Assembly (NCBI GenBank): GCA_004299095.1
Contig: SCQQ01000059.1
Location: 1-49,114 of the forward strand
DNA from: Burkholderiaceae bacterium
GTDB taxonomy: Bacteria > Pseudomonadota > Gammaproteobacteria > Burkholderiales > Burkholderiaceae_C
Reading direction: 5' to 3'
Length of the DNA stretch: 49,114 nt
Below, one piece after another: positions 1 to 8,196 of the stretch. The notes beneath the pieces are model-generated. The model was not told where the DNA came from. It did not search any database and saw only the letters and a list, made by a program, of their open reading frames with translations. Within the stretch, counting starts at the first letter, position 1. Every line of letters starts with the position of its first letter. The position numbers were made by a program, and so were the translations under genes.

Positions 1-52
1 TCAGCAGTTTCTTTACCAACTGCTCTTTGAATTCCGGGCTGAATGTACGCAT
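1..52 (-). CDS. transposase, N-terminal start only (runs off the left edge)
   Basis: On the minus strand an ATG at 52 opens a frame reading MRTFSPEFKEQLVKKLL before the window ends. That opening resembles the start of IS3-type OrfA transposases with a helix-turn-helix DNA-binding domain (family knowledge). About 60 bases upstream lies a TGT-rich junction where the neighbouring rep gene loses its reading frame, which fits an insertion-sequence end. Only 17 codons are visible, so the family is tentative. Confidence 0.5.
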   Translation of the reverse strand, partial: MRTFSPEFKEQLVKKLL

Positions 53-113
53 CGCGTTTGATCTCCGCCGCTCCCTGTTGAGGTTCAACTATGCGGACAT
101 CTATCGTGACACA
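53..113 (-). mobile_element. insertion sequence terminal region upstream of the transposase start
   Basis: Rep homology stops at about 111-114 and the transposase start follows at 52. On the minus strand the junction reads TGTGTCACGATAG, beginning with TG as many IS3-type ends do. The exact terminal base (111 or 113) and the target duplication cannot be fixed because the other IS end is outside the window. Confidence 0.4.
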
Positions 114-321
114 GGGGGCCGCGCTCCCAGGCGAGTGCAGCGAGCGGCTGGTCGACATCGAGCACGAGCCACTCGGTCATGCCGGGCCGGTCGAGCTGCA
201 TGTAAGGCCTCTTGATGGCCTGCGCGAGCGAGCGCGCCTGCGCGCGGTTCTTTTTGTACGCGCACCATGGATGGTGCGATGCGCGCTCTTCGATGAGCGC
301 TTTGAGTTGAGTGGTTGGCAC
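85..321 (-). pseudogene. plasmid replication initiator (Replicase/RepA-like), truncated by an insertion sequence
   Basis: The frame opens at 321 and keeps about 69 meaningful codons. It has the N-terminal pattern of the plasmid Replicase family (PF03090, as in ColE2-type Rep): an HPWCAY stretch, a YMQLDRP segment, then WLVLDVDQPLAALAWE, matching the family's '.YIQ...LV.DVD...A..WE' pattern. Homology ends near 114, and the last residues before the stop at 85 come from IS sequence. The family's DNA-binding C-terminus is missing, so it should be non-functional. It suggests the element was once a replicating plasmid or an integrative element with its own replication. Identification is from remembered family pattern only. 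Confidence 0.55.
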
Positions 322-427
322 GGCGCGTGTAACGCGTGCGCCGCGGGGTCGCCCCTATGAAAAAAGATGTTGCCCTAGACTGATACTGCTCGACAGAAAA
401 ATGTCCTGACGGGCGAGGACGCGGTGC

Positions 428-688
428 TTAGGCGTCCCCCCGTTGCTGCGCCGCTGCTTTAGCGGCCATGGCTGGGGCCTTGGGCCTCCGGCACACAATC
501 ACGCAGATGCCGGGCAGCGGCCACGCAAGCGCGTTGGGGCCGAGCGCGATGGGTTCCGGCACGAAGCCGGTGGCAAGCAGCCGCTCGTATGCGTCGTGCA
601 GGCCCTTTGCGCAGCGCAGCGCCGAGTCGAGCTGTGCCATGGCTTGGTTTGCGTCGAAATCGACGCCCCGTGTGAGTCTTTCTTCCAT
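428..688 (-). CDS. small hypothetical protein (86 aa) upstream of rep
   Basis: The gene starts at an ATG at 688 preceded by a very good ribosome binding site (AAGGAGG about 7 bases upstream), which is why this start is preferred over the much longer open frame extending to 1273. The product starts MEERLTRG, has an alanine/leucine-rich helical middle, a short hydrophobic stretch (residues about 54-66, with GICVIVC) and a basic alanine-rich tail. I recognise no family. It lies 106 bases upstream of the rep remnant on the same strand, so it may belong to the plasmid replication region. Confidence 0.5.
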   Translation of the reverse strand: MEERLTRGVDFDANQAMAQLDSALRCAKGLHDAYERLLATGFVPEPIALGPNALAWPLPGICVIVCRRPKAPAMAAKAAAQQRGDA

Positions 689-908
689 GGAAATCCTCCT
701 TTTTTGAAAATGGATTTGGAAGGCCCACGCGCGGCTTTGGCCGGGCGCGGGCAAGTCCTCGGGTGAGGGCTCACAGGGGTGTAGGAACTGGGGCCGGGTT
801 TTTTTAGCCTTTTTGGATTTCGTGATTACTAACCCGCGTGAGGCCCGGTTCAGCGGCCAGCGATGGCCACGGGGTAAGCTCGGCGGCTCAACGCACGGAG
901 CACACGGG

Positions 909-1526
909 ATGGCAGCAGCGAACGGGTCGAATGGGTCGAATGGGTCGAACGGCAGCCTGGCCGATTTCGTCTGGAAAAACGCCGAAGACCTCTGGGGGTC
1001 CTTCAGGCACACCGACTTCGGAAAAATCATTCTTCCATTCACGCTGCTGCGGCGTCTGGAATGCGTGCTCGACGCGACGCGCGACGCGGTGGTGGCGGCG
1101 GCCATCGCCCCAGAAAACGACGGCCTGGACCTGCAAATCGTCCTGCCGCAAATCACCCGCCATCCGCCGCTTTGGCGCCGAAGTGGCCGCGCCCATCTAC
1201 GCGAACTCATCGAACGCCTGAACTGCCTCTTTGGGGGAGCCACGCCGCTCGCCGACCAGGTGGCGTTCGTCAATCACCTGGCCGCCATCGCGGGCGAGAG
1301 CAGCGCGGTGCTCGCGCAGGTCGAGAACAACAGCCGCGAGCAGGCGCTCAAGGGCAATCTCCCCGGTGCCGTCCAGCAGGGCGTCGTGCGTTCGCTCAGC
1401 TCCTACGAGAAACAGGCGCGCCAGGTCCTGAAGGCTGACCAGCAGGGCCTGGCGGTGCTTACCGGCATTGTTTATGACGTGATGAAGCGGCAGGGGCGGA
1501 TTGAGCTCGATAGGCCTCACGCTTGA
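909..1526 (+). pseudogene. in-frame scar joining the HsdM N-terminus to the HsdR C-terminus (type I restriction-modification remnant)
   Basis: The frame is open (from 813) and most likely starts at ATG 909. After four NGS repeats it reads as the N-terminal helical domain of a type I methyltransferase subunit, including DLWGSFRHTDFGKIILPF and LLRRLEC. From about residue 90 onward it matches the C-terminal end of the restriction subunit HsdR (ADQVAFVNHLA, QVENNSREQA and a closing VYDVMKR). The junction is about 1165-1200. The methylase catalytic motifs, the specificity subunit and the nuclease and helicase domains are all absent. A deletion between the two ends of an hsdM...hsdR operon explains it. 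It may still be translated as a protein of about 205 aa but cannot modify or cut DNA by itself. Confidence 0.65.
921..956 (+). repeat. 9-bp tandem repeat encoding Asn-Gly-Ser x4
   Basis: Four consecutive 9-base units: AACGGGTCG, AATGGGTCG twice, then the diverged AACGGCAGC. They encode NGS four times at the N-terminus of the HsdM remnant. Because the unit is a multiple of three, copy-number change would not shift the frame. Confidence 0.85.
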
Positions 1527-1538
1527 ATTTGGCGTGAC

Positions 1539-3053
1539 TTACGGCCGCGCTTCTTGTGTGGCTCCTCGAATTGCGGCCGTCTCAGCCCATGTACTCGCGT
1601 TTTCCGTCGAATTGACATCGTCGGTCGCCGGGCATGGCGTTGTGCCATCGGTTGCGGCGAGTTGGGCAATTCGGCCTTTCTCGTCGAAATCCGCCGGTGC
1701 CCCGCTGCTTGCTCGTTCCGAAGTTCCATACGCGTTAATTGGTACGCTTTTTGCGTCTGCGGCTACCGTGCGGTCTAACTCGGTAGGTGGAATGACCGTT
1801 GATGTGATTGCGGCGGTCGGGAGCATCGCGGAAATCTCAGGCCAGCGGCTCGCGCTGGTGAGTTGATTCGCCATTTTTTCCTCTTCGGATACTACATAAC
1901 TCAGAGTGGTCGTGACCCGCGAATGCCCAACAGCGGTTTTGACCGTCTCGCTTGCGTTATCCAGTCTCTTGAGGCCTCTGAGTGCGCTTGGTCCAATAAT
2001 TTTCGCCCGCTCAAGGTCCGAGAGTGTAGACGTGCTGCGTGTGATAAAAGCGCGTCGGAAATCTTTAAGTTGGAGACCGCTGATGCCGAGTTTGGTATAG
2101 GCCGCGTCAAGGTCATCACATACAGAGTATATCGAAACAAGATTTGGAAAAAGCGAGCCGTTCTCATAGGTTTCTTTGCGGCGCCCCAATATTTCGGCAG
2201 CATGTTGCGCAAGCGGTACGTCGCGCTTACCGATATATCGTTGCGTTTTGTGATAAAGCAGCGTGAGCACGCCACCGGTGACGGCGCCGTTGCCGCCAAA
2301 CAGCGTGATATCGTTTCCGCAAGTATTTAGTATTTCCGATGCACGGCACCCGGTTTCGTCGACGACTTGTAGAAATTCGCCCATGTCGCTTTCTTCGCCG
2401 AAATAGACGAGGAGCTTCATGAATTCGTCGTTTGATGGCAGCCGTGTGCGCGGGTTGGAATGCGCAGGGGGTTTTGTGTATCCGAAAGGCATGACTGGGT
2501 CTTTCCAGTCGACGCCGTCCGGCAATTCACGGGATGCAAATTCAATGAGGACATCAAGCGCCGAGAGGCGCAGCCGGAGTGTTTGAGAAGAAACTTCCTT
2601 TTCCGGTTTGTATTCCAGCACGCTACCTATTCCGCGTCTGAAGTGTGTAAATTTCCATTCTTCGCGGAGCTCTTGAATCAATTGCCCGCCTGCCTTACCT
2701 TGAAAATCTCGAAGTTTTCGGCTCCCCAACAAACGGCCGATAAGTATATAATCATTGAGCCGGCCATTTGTGATATGTGATGGGTTTAATTTAACAAAAG
2801 TCTCTGCCCAAGCGTTCATTGGCTGGTCGAGCTTTGACTCCATTTGCCGTTGGTCGCGGCGGTCTTTCGCAGGCTTCGCTTCTCCCCTTACGGCTGCCTC
2901 GTACGTTCTTTTATAGAACGTCCGCGCCAAGGCAGCCGTATCGAATACGCCGCTTCCGATAAACTTCCGGCGATAATAGACGCGGGCTTGGTAGCGCGAC
3001 TTGCCGCTCCCCGGGTCAGTCAAGACTTTGATATGTTCTAGCTTGCTGGTCAC
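1539..3053 (-). CDS. tyrosine recombinase / phage-type integrase (504 aa)
   Basis: This is the site-specific recombinase expected to integrate and excise the element at the adjacent tRNA-Thr. The GTG start at 3053 has an AAGGAA ribosome binding site. Catalytic residues visible are R237 (GCRASEI), a lysine at 269 or 276 (HKTQRYIGKRDVP), R334, H377 (AVGHSRVTTT) and the nucleophile Y386 (TTTLSYV). The usual HxxR histidine before R334 is replaced (LKDFRRAF). About 118 residues follow the tyrosine, rich in Ala, Thr, Ser and Asp and probably disordered, which is unusual for the family. Base composition is clearly lower in GC than in the core genes, which fits recent acquisition. It faces away from the attachment site 250 bases to its right, a common arrangement. 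Confidence 0.9.
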   Translation of the reverse strand: MTSKLEHIKVLTDPGSGKSRYQARVYYRRKFIGSGVFDTAALARTFYKRTYEAAVRGEAKPAKDRRDQRQMESKLDQPMNAWAETFVKLNPSHITNGRLNDYILIGRLLGSRKLRDFQGKAGGQLIQELREEWKFTHFRRGIGSVLEYKPEKEVSSQTLRLRLSALDVLIEFASRELPDGVDWKDPVMPFGYTKPPAHSNPRTRLPSNDEFMKLLVYFGEESDMGEFLQVVDETGCRASEILNTCGNDITLFGGNGAVTGGVLTLLYHKTQRYIGKRDVPLAQHAAEILGRRKETYENGSLFPNLVSIYSVCDDLDAAYTKLGISGLQLKDFRRAFITRSTSTLSDLERAKIIGPSALRGLKRLDNASETVKTAVGHSRVTTTLSYVVSEEEKMANQLTSASRWPEISAMLPTAAITSTVIPPTELDRTVAADAKSVPINAYGTSERASSGAPADFDEKGRIAQLAATDGTTPCPATDDVNSTENASTWAETAAIRGATQEARP

Positions 3054-3081
3054 TGCACTTTCCTTAGTAGATAGTGCAGTG
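3051..3081 (-). promoter_or_regulatory. inverted repeat enclosing the integrase ribosome binding site and start codon
   Basis: CACTGCACT (3051-3059) and AGTGCAGTG (3073-3081) are perfect 9-base inverted repeats with a 13-base loop. On the integrase mRNA the loop carries the AAGGAA ribosome binding site and one arm contains the GTG start. It could be an RNA hairpin limiting translation or a palindromic operator for an autoregulator. The geometry is directly seen; the role is inferred. Confidence 0.55.
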
Positions 3082-3202
3082 AAGAAACCTTTTTTATTTT
3101 TTGGCGACCGCTGAGCCGCTCCGGCGCGTCATCTGGTGAATCGTCGCGTTGCGGTGAGGCCCACAGCTACGGTAGGAATCGTCAGCTATGCGGTGGCGCA
3201 GG

Positions 3203-3221
3203 TGTCGAATGGATGTCGAAT
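3203..3221. repeat. TGTCGAAT direct repeats near the attachment site
   Basis: TGTCGAAT occurs at 3203-3210 and again at 3214-3221, 11 bases apart (one helical turn), between the integrase gene and the tRNA fragment. Paired short direct repeats in this position are typical of integrase arm-type or excisionase binding sites, but no binding data exist here. Confidence 0.35.
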
Positions 3222-3300
3222 TTCATTTCCCCCCTTCACGTCCGTCTCATGAAAAATCTAAGAAATACAATGACTTAGAGTATTTGGAGGATAAGGACAA

Positions 3301-3350
3301 ACCGCCTTGTAAGCGGTAGGTCGTCAGTTCGATTCCGACAGGCGGCACCA
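3301..3350 (+). other. attR: 3' half of tRNA-Thr(UGU), attachment-site fragment
   Basis: From 3301 the sequence folds as an anticodon arm (stem ACCGC/GCGGT, loop CTTGTAA, anticodon TGT), variable loop, T arm with loop TTCGATT, acceptor strand AGGCGGC, discriminator A and encoded CCA (3348-3350). No D arm or 5' acceptor strand exists upstream: the AT-rich sequence before 3300 does not match a tRNA. The T stem has an A-C mismatch (3326 against 3336). It is a non-functional duplicate of the target tRNA left at the element's right boundary. Confidence 0.8.
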
Positions 3351-3352
3351 CA

Positions 3353-3748
3353 TCACGTTCTGCCGGGTGTGTGGCCTTTGCGTACCTTGATCGAGATGTC
3401 CGCGACCGGAAGCTGTGCAGCGGCCAGCGCGTCGCGCAGCGTGGGCTTCAGTTGCCGCAGTTTGGCGGCGACGGCATTATTGGACACGAGCAAACGCCAA
3501 CTTTGGGCGTCCACGGGACCGGCCACGACATCGGCGCGCAGCGCGGGCGGCAGGAGAGGGCGAATGACGTCCATGCGCGCCGAGGATTCCTTGATGCGCA
3601 TGCCCAATTGAGCCAGCGTGGGTGCGGCCCGAATGGCTTCTTCAACGCTGAAAATGGACGGCGGACGTTTTGGCATCGGGGCGATGGATGAGGCGAAACG
3701 CCTTTGCGGCGGGGATGAAGAAATCGGTGCGGGGGCGTGTGTCGGCAT
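3353..3748 (-). CDS. dciA: DciA-like DUF721 protein, probable helicase-loading factor
   Basis: The C-terminal 90 residues have the DUF721/DciA pattern: conserved hydrophobic helices, a small-residue RLLVSNNAVAAKLRQL segment and a basic end. DciA proteins help load the replicative helicase DnaB in bacteria lacking DnaC (family knowledge). The N-terminus is proline-rich and probably disordered. DUF721 genes commonly sit beside secA in Burkholderiales, here transcribed away from it. The ATG at 3748 is chosen; an upstream GTG (3805) or ATG (3877) are alternatives, since none has a strong ribosome binding site. It ends three bases from the attR fragment, so integration did not disturb it. Confidence 0.7.
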   Translation of the reverse strand: MPTHAPAPISSSPPQRRFASSIAPMPKRPPSIFSVEEAIRAAPTLAQLGMRIKESSARMDVIRPLLPPALRADVVAGPVDAQSWRLLVSNNAVAAKLRQLKPTLRDALAAAQLPVADISIKVRKGHTPGRT

Positions 3749-3850
3749 CTCAGTGGGAATCGGGGCGCCGAATGCCGTCCGCTGCTGCGTGAATCTGCGC
3801 TTCACGTTTGCCGCTCGAGCACAGCGCCGTGCGACCCGCGGCACGCATCG

Positions 3851-3856
3851 TAAAAT
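3851..3856 (+). promoter_or_regulatory. candidate -10 element (TAAAAT) for secA
   Basis: TAAAAT stands out in the GC-rich 240-base gap between dciA and secA, about 135 bases before the secA start. The matching -35 position (about 3828-3833) is poor, so this is a weak call. Confidence 0.35.
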
Positions 3857-3991
3857 ACCACGTTCCACTGCACGCACGTGGGTCCGCCGAGGGCGTTGTG
3901 GACCGGAATTTCGTCCTCAATTTTGCGTCCTATCAAGATCCGCTTCATTTCTCGGCCGCCGCGACGCGTTTGCGGTGGCACTGGTTGATTC

Positions 3992-6790
3992 ATGGCCAAA
4001 ACGTTTTTCACCCAAGTCTTCGGCAGCCGCAACGAGCGTCTGCTAAAGCAGTACCGCAAGGTGGCTGCGCGCATCAACGCGATGGAGCCGGCGTTCGAGA
4101 AGTTGAGTGACGCCGAACTGCAAGGCAAGACCACCGAATTCAAGGAACAGCTCGCTGCCGGGAAAACGCTGGATCAGATCCTGCCCGAGGCCTTTGCGGT
4201 GGTGCGCGAGGCGTCCAAGCGCGTCTTAAAGATGCGCCATTTCGACGTCCAGTTGGCGGGCGGGATGGCGCTGCACGATGGCAACATCGCTGAAATGCGC
4301 ACCGGCGAGGGCAAAACGCTGACGGCGACCCTGCCGGTGTATTTGAACGCGCTGGAGGGCAACGGCGTGCACCTGGTCACGGTCAACGATTACTTGGCCG
4401 CGCGCGACGCCGAGTGGATGGGGCAGGTGTATCACTTCCTCGGTCTGACGGTCGGGGTCAATCTGCCGCAGATGTCGCGCGAGGAAAAGCAGGCGGCGTA
4501 CCAGGCGGACATCACGTACGGGACGAACAACGAATTCGGTTTCGACTATCTGCGCGACAACATGGTGTACGTGACGCAGGATCGCGTGCAGCGGCCGCTC
4601 AGCTATGCGATCGTCGACGAAGTCGATTCGATCCTGATCGACGAAGCGCGCACGCCGCTCATCATCAGCGGCCAGGCGGAGGATCACACGGCGTTGTACG
4701 AGGCCATGAACGAGGTGGCGCCGCTGCTCACGCGCCAGGAAGGCGAAGCCGACCCGCGCACGGGCGAGGGCGTGATCAAACCCGGTGACTTCACGGTCGA
4801 TGAGAAGCAGCGGCAGCTCTACATGACGGACCAAGGCTTCGAGCGCGCCGAGAAGATCCTGGCGCAACGCGGCCTGCTGGGCGAAGGCCAGAGCCTCTAC
4901 GATCCGGCCAACATCATGCTGATGCACCACCTGTATGCGGCATTGCGGGCGCACAACCTGTACCACCGCGACGAACACTACGTGGTGCAACAGGGCGAAA
5001 ACGGCCCCGAAGTGATGATCGTGGACGAATTCACCGGGCGCCTGATGGTCGGGCGGCGCTGGAGCGAAGGGCTGCACCAGGCGGTCGAAGCCAAGGAGCA
5101 CGTGAAGATCCAGGCCGAGAACCAGACGCTGGCCTCCATCACGTTCCAGAACTATTTCCGCTTGTACGGGAAGCTCGCGGGCATGACCGGCACGGCGGCG
5201 ACCGAAGCACACGAGTTCCAGGAGATCTACAACCTCGAGACGGTGGTGATTCCGCCGAACAAGCCGAATCGGCGCGACGACCAGCTCGACCGCGTCTACA
5301 AGACGACGAAAGAAAAGTACAACGCGGCCATCGAAGACATTCGCGAGTGCTACGAACGCGGCCAGCCGGTGTTGGTCGGCACCTCGTCGATCGAGAATTC
5401 GGAAATCATCGACAACCTGCTGAAGAAAGCCAAGCTGCCGCACCAGGTGCTGAACGCCAAGCAGCACGCACGCGAGGCGGACATCGTGGCGCAGGCCGGC
5501 GCGCCGAAAATGATCACCATTGCTACCAACATGGCCGGCCGCGGTACCGACATCGTCTTGGGTGGCAACGTCGACAAGCAGATTGCTGCGCTTGAGCACG
5601 ACACCGAGCTGGATGAAGCGGCGCGCGCGGCGCGCATCACCGAGTTGCGCGCGCATTGGCAAGAAGAGCACGAAAAGGTCGTGAAGCTGGGCGGCCTGCG
5701 CATCATTGCCACCGAGCGCAACGAAAGCCGCCGCATCGACAACCAGTTGCGCGGCCGCTCGGGCCGGCAGGGCGACCCAGGTTCGTCGCGCTTCTACCTC
5801 AGCCTGGACGATCCACTGATGCGCATTTTCGCGGGCGACCGGGTGCGCGCCATCATGGATCGGCTGAAGATGCCGGACGGCGAAGCGATCGAGGCGCGCA
5901 TGGTCACGCGCAGCATCGAAAACGCGCAGCACAAGGTCGAAGCGCGCAACTTCGACATCCGCAAGCAATTGCTGGAATACGACGACGTCGCCAACCAGCA
6001 GCGCAAGGTGATTTACGAGGAGCGCAACCAGATCCTCGACGCGCACGACCTGACCGAGCAGATCACGGCGTTCCGCGAAGGCAGCATGACCGACCTGGTG
6101 CGCCAGTACGTTCCGGCGGAATCGGTGGAAGAGCAATGGGACGTTCCCGGTCTGCAAAAAGCCTTGGCGAGCGAGTGGCAACTGGATTTACCCTTGGTCA
6201 AAGAGGTCGAGGCGTCGGAAGCCATGGGCGACGAAGACATCGTCGAGCGCGTGGTGGCCGATGCGCACAAAGCCTACGCCGAGCGCTTGGCGACAGTGGG
6301 CGCCGAGAATTTCCGGCCGTTCGAGCGCGCCGTGCTGCTGCAGAGCATGGACACGCATTGGCGCCAACATCTGGCGGCGCTGGACTATTTGCGCCAGGGC
6401 ATCCACTTGCGCAGCTACGCGCAGCGCCAGCCCAAGCAGGAATACCAGCGCGAGGCGTTCGATTTGTTCGGCCAGTTGCTCGACACCGTCAAGAACGAAG
6501 TCACGCGCACCTTGATGACGGTGCGCATCCAATCGGGCGAACAGGCCGAAGAAGCGACGCAAGGCGTCGAGGAACGGCGCGAGCGCCTGAGCAATGTGAC
6601 CTACACGTCGCCCACGGAAACCGGCGAGGCCCAGACCGTGGTGGAAAAGCCGGCGCTGCGGCACACGGCGGTGGCAGCGGCCGCCGCGGGTGGCGCGAAC
6701 ATCGCCGAAATTCCGCGGGTGGGGCGCAACGACCCGTGCCCATGCGGCAGCGGCAAGAAATACAAGTACTGCCATGGCATGCTTCACTGA
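3992..6790 (+). CDS. secA: preprotein translocase ATPase SecA
   Basis: SecA drives unfolded preproteins through SecYEG at the inner membrane by ATP hydrolysis. At 932 residues it has the usual full length. The Walker A motif is GEGKT with K108. The DEAD-like motif [13 protein letters not shown] follows near residue 208, and the second helicase domain has [15 protein letters not shown] and [11 protein letters not shown]. The C-terminal zinc-binding tail has C916, C918, C927 and H928, which contacts SecB and ribosomes. The ATG at 3992 is followed directly by the conserved N-terminal helix. The gene is 94 bases upstream of argJ with no terminator seen between them. Confidence 0.98.
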   Translation: MAKTFFTQVFGSRNERLLKQYRKVAARINAMEPAFEKLSDAELQGKTTEFKEQLAAGKTLDQILPEAFAVVREASKRVLKMRHFDVQLAGGMALHDGNIAEMRTGEGKTLTATLPVYLNALEGNGVHLVTVNDYLAARDAEWMGQVYHFLGLTVGVNLPQMSREEKQAAYQADITYGTNNEFGFDYLRDNMVYVTQDRVQRPLSYAIVDEVDSILIDEARTPLIISGQAEDHTALYEAMNEVAPLLTRQEGEADPRTGEGVIKPGDFTVDEKQRQLYMTDQGFERAEKILAQRGLLGEGQSLYDPANIMLMHHLYAALRAHNLYHRDEHYVVQQGENGPEVMIVDEFTGRLMVGRRWSEGLHQAVEAKEHVKIQAENQTLASITFQNYFRLYGKLAGMTGTAATEAHEFQEIYNLETVVIPPNKPNRRDDQLDRVYKTTKEKYNAAIEDIRECYERGQPVLVGTSSIENSEIIDNLLKKAKLPHQVLNAKQHAREADIVAQAGAPKMITIATNMAGRGTDIVLGGNVDKQIAALEHDTELDEAARAARITELRAHWQEEHEKVVKLGGLRIIATERNESRRIDNQLRGRSGRQGDPGSSRFYLSLDDPLMRIFAGDRVRAIMDRLKMPDGEAIEARMVTRSIENAQHKVEARNFDIRKQLLEYDDVANQQRKVIYEERNQILDAHDLTEQITAFREGSMTDLVRQYVPAESVEEQWDVPGLQKALASEWQLDLPLVKEVEASEAMGDEDIVERVVADAHKAYAERLATVGAENFRPFERAVLLQSMDTHWRQHLAALDYLRQGIHLRSYAQRQPKQEYQREAFDLFGQLLDTVKNEVTRTLMTVRIQSGEQAEEATQGVEERRERLSNVTYTSPTETGEAQTVVEKPALRHTAVAAAAAGGANIAEIPRVGRNDPCPCGSGKKYKYCHGMLH

Positions 6791-6884
6791 AGTGGTCCGT
6801 GGGCGTCGGGGCGCTTGAACCGGGTGCGCCGATGCTTCTGGACTCACCGGGAAGCGGCCGTCGGCTTCAATCGAGGAGTGCACC

Positions 6885-8120
6885 ATGGCGATCAATTTGA
6901 AGGTCCCTGACCCGGCCTGTTTGTTGCCGGTGAAAGGGTTGCGGCTCGGGGTCGCGCGGGCGGGCATTCGGGCCAAGGATCGCACGGACTTGGCGGTGCT
7001 GCTGCTGGATGAAGGCGCCAGTGTGGCGGGTGTCTTCACCCGCAATCGCTTTTGCGCGGCGCCGGTGCAAGTCTGCCGGGAACACCTGAAGGCGCGCGCC
7101 GCCATTCGCGCGCTGGTTGTCAATACCGGCAACGCCAATGCCGGCACCGGCGAGGAAGGCCTGAACGCGGCGCGGAGGACCTGCACTGAACTGGGGCGCT
7201 TGCTGCGCGTCGAGCCTGGCCAGATCTTGCCGTTTTCGACCGGGGTCATCCTGGAGCCGCTGCCGGTGGACCGCTTGGTCGCCGGCTTGCCCGGTGCGGT
7301 GGCCGATGCCGCCTCCGATGGCATCCATTGGCTGCACGCGGCGCAGGCCATCATGACCACGGACACCACGCCCAAGTCGTTCAGCGCGCGGGTGGCGTTG
7401 AGCGGCGGTGAGGTCGTGGTGACGGGAATGGCCAAGGGCGCCGGCATGATCCACCCCAACATGGCGACCATGCTGGGCTTCGTGGCGACTGATGCCTGCA
7501 TCGCACCCGAACTCATGGACGAGCTGGTGCACGAACTGGCCGACGCCTCGTTCAACCGCATCACCGTGGACGGGGACACGTCGACGAATGACTCATTCAT
7601 GCTGATCGCCACCCGGCGCGCCGGCAACGCGCCGGTGCGGTCGCTCACGAGCGCGGACGGCAAGGCCTTGAAAGCTGCACTGCAACAGGTGGCGATGCAC
7701 CTCGCGCAAGCCATCATCCGCGACGGCGAGGGCGCGACCAAGTTCATCACGATGCATGTCGAAGGCGGCACGACCGCCGCGGAGTGCCGCCAGGTGGCTT
7801 ATTCGATTGCGCACTCGCCGCTGGTGAAAACGGCATTCTTCGCCAGCGACCCGAATCTGGGACGCATTCTGGCGGCGGTGGGCTATGCCGGCATCGCCGA
7901 TCTGGACCAGACCAAGATCGAGCTGTATCTGGACGACGTCCATGTCGTGACCCACGGCGGCCGGCACCCGAGCTACCGCGAGGAAGATGGCCAGCGTGTC
8001 ATGAAGCAGGCCGAGATCACGGTGCGCGTGAATTTGGGGCGCGGTGCGGCCGAAGACACGGTCTGGACTTGCGATCTGAGCCACGATTACGTGCGCATCA
8101 ATGCGGACTACCGCTCATGA
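6885..8120 (+). CDS. argJ: bifunctional glutamate N-acetyltransferase / ornithine acetyltransferase ArgJ
   Basis: ArgJ transfers acetyl from N-acetylornithine to glutamate, recycling acetyl groups in arginine biosynthesis; the bifunctional form can also use acetyl-CoA. The precursor of 411 residues has the self-cleavage motif [15 protein letters not shown]195 is the new N-terminal nucleophile of the beta chain after cleavage between A194 and T195. The C-terminus retains the family pattern [15 protein letters not shown]. The ATG at 6885 follows GAGGAGTGCACC, a good ribosome binding site. Whether it is bifunctional cannot be told from this sequence. Confidence 0.96.
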   Translation: MAINLKVPDPACLLPVKGLRLGVARAGIRAKDRTDLAVLLLDEGASVAGVFTRNRFCAAPVQVCREHLKARAAIRALVVNTGNANAGTGEEGLNAARRTCTELGRLLRVEPGQILPFSTGVILEPLPVDRLVAGLPGAVADAASDGIHWLHAAQAIMTTDTTPKSFSARVALSGGEVVVTGMAKGAGMIHPNMATMLGFVATDACIAPELMDELVHELADASFNRITVDGDTSTNDSFMLIATRRAGNAPVRSLTSADGKALKAALQQVAMHLAQAIIRDGEGATKFITMHVEGGTTAAECRQVAYSIAHSPLVKTAFFASDPNLGRILAAVGYAGIADLDQTKIELYLDDVHVVTHGGRHPSYREEDGQRVMKQAEITVRVNLGRGAAEDTVWTCDLSHDYVRINADYRS

Positions 8121-8196
8121 ATCGGCCTCAGGCGCGGCCGGGCATCCGAGCAACGCGGTGATGGAACGATTGAATATCAAAAAGGGGACGGGTCTG

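Larger units (their letters stand above)
1..3350. mobile_element. right end of an integrated genetic element (tRNA-Thr site)
   Basis: The segment has a transposase start, a cut plasmid-type rep gene, a type I restriction scar and a tyrosine recombinase. It ends at 3350 in a 3' fragment of a tRNA-Thr gene that has no 5' half. Tyrosine recombinases commonly use the 3' part of tRNA genes as attB, so the fragment is read as attR. From 3353 onward the window is conserved housekeeping order. The left end and intact tRNA are outside the window, so the element's size and full content are unknown. Confidence 0.75.

Noticed and set aside
921-956. CRISPR-like repeats
   Set aside because: Nine-base units without spacers, inside a coding frame; a simple tandem repeat.
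428-1273. Long minus-strand frame of 281 codons
   Set aside because: It overlaps the hsd remnant in reverse and only its last 86 codons have a good ribosome binding site; the rest has no protein-like composition.
4226-6181. Minus-strand frame of 651 codons opposite secA
   Set aside because: Shadow of a high-GC gene with strong codon bias; secA on the plus strand is unquestionable.
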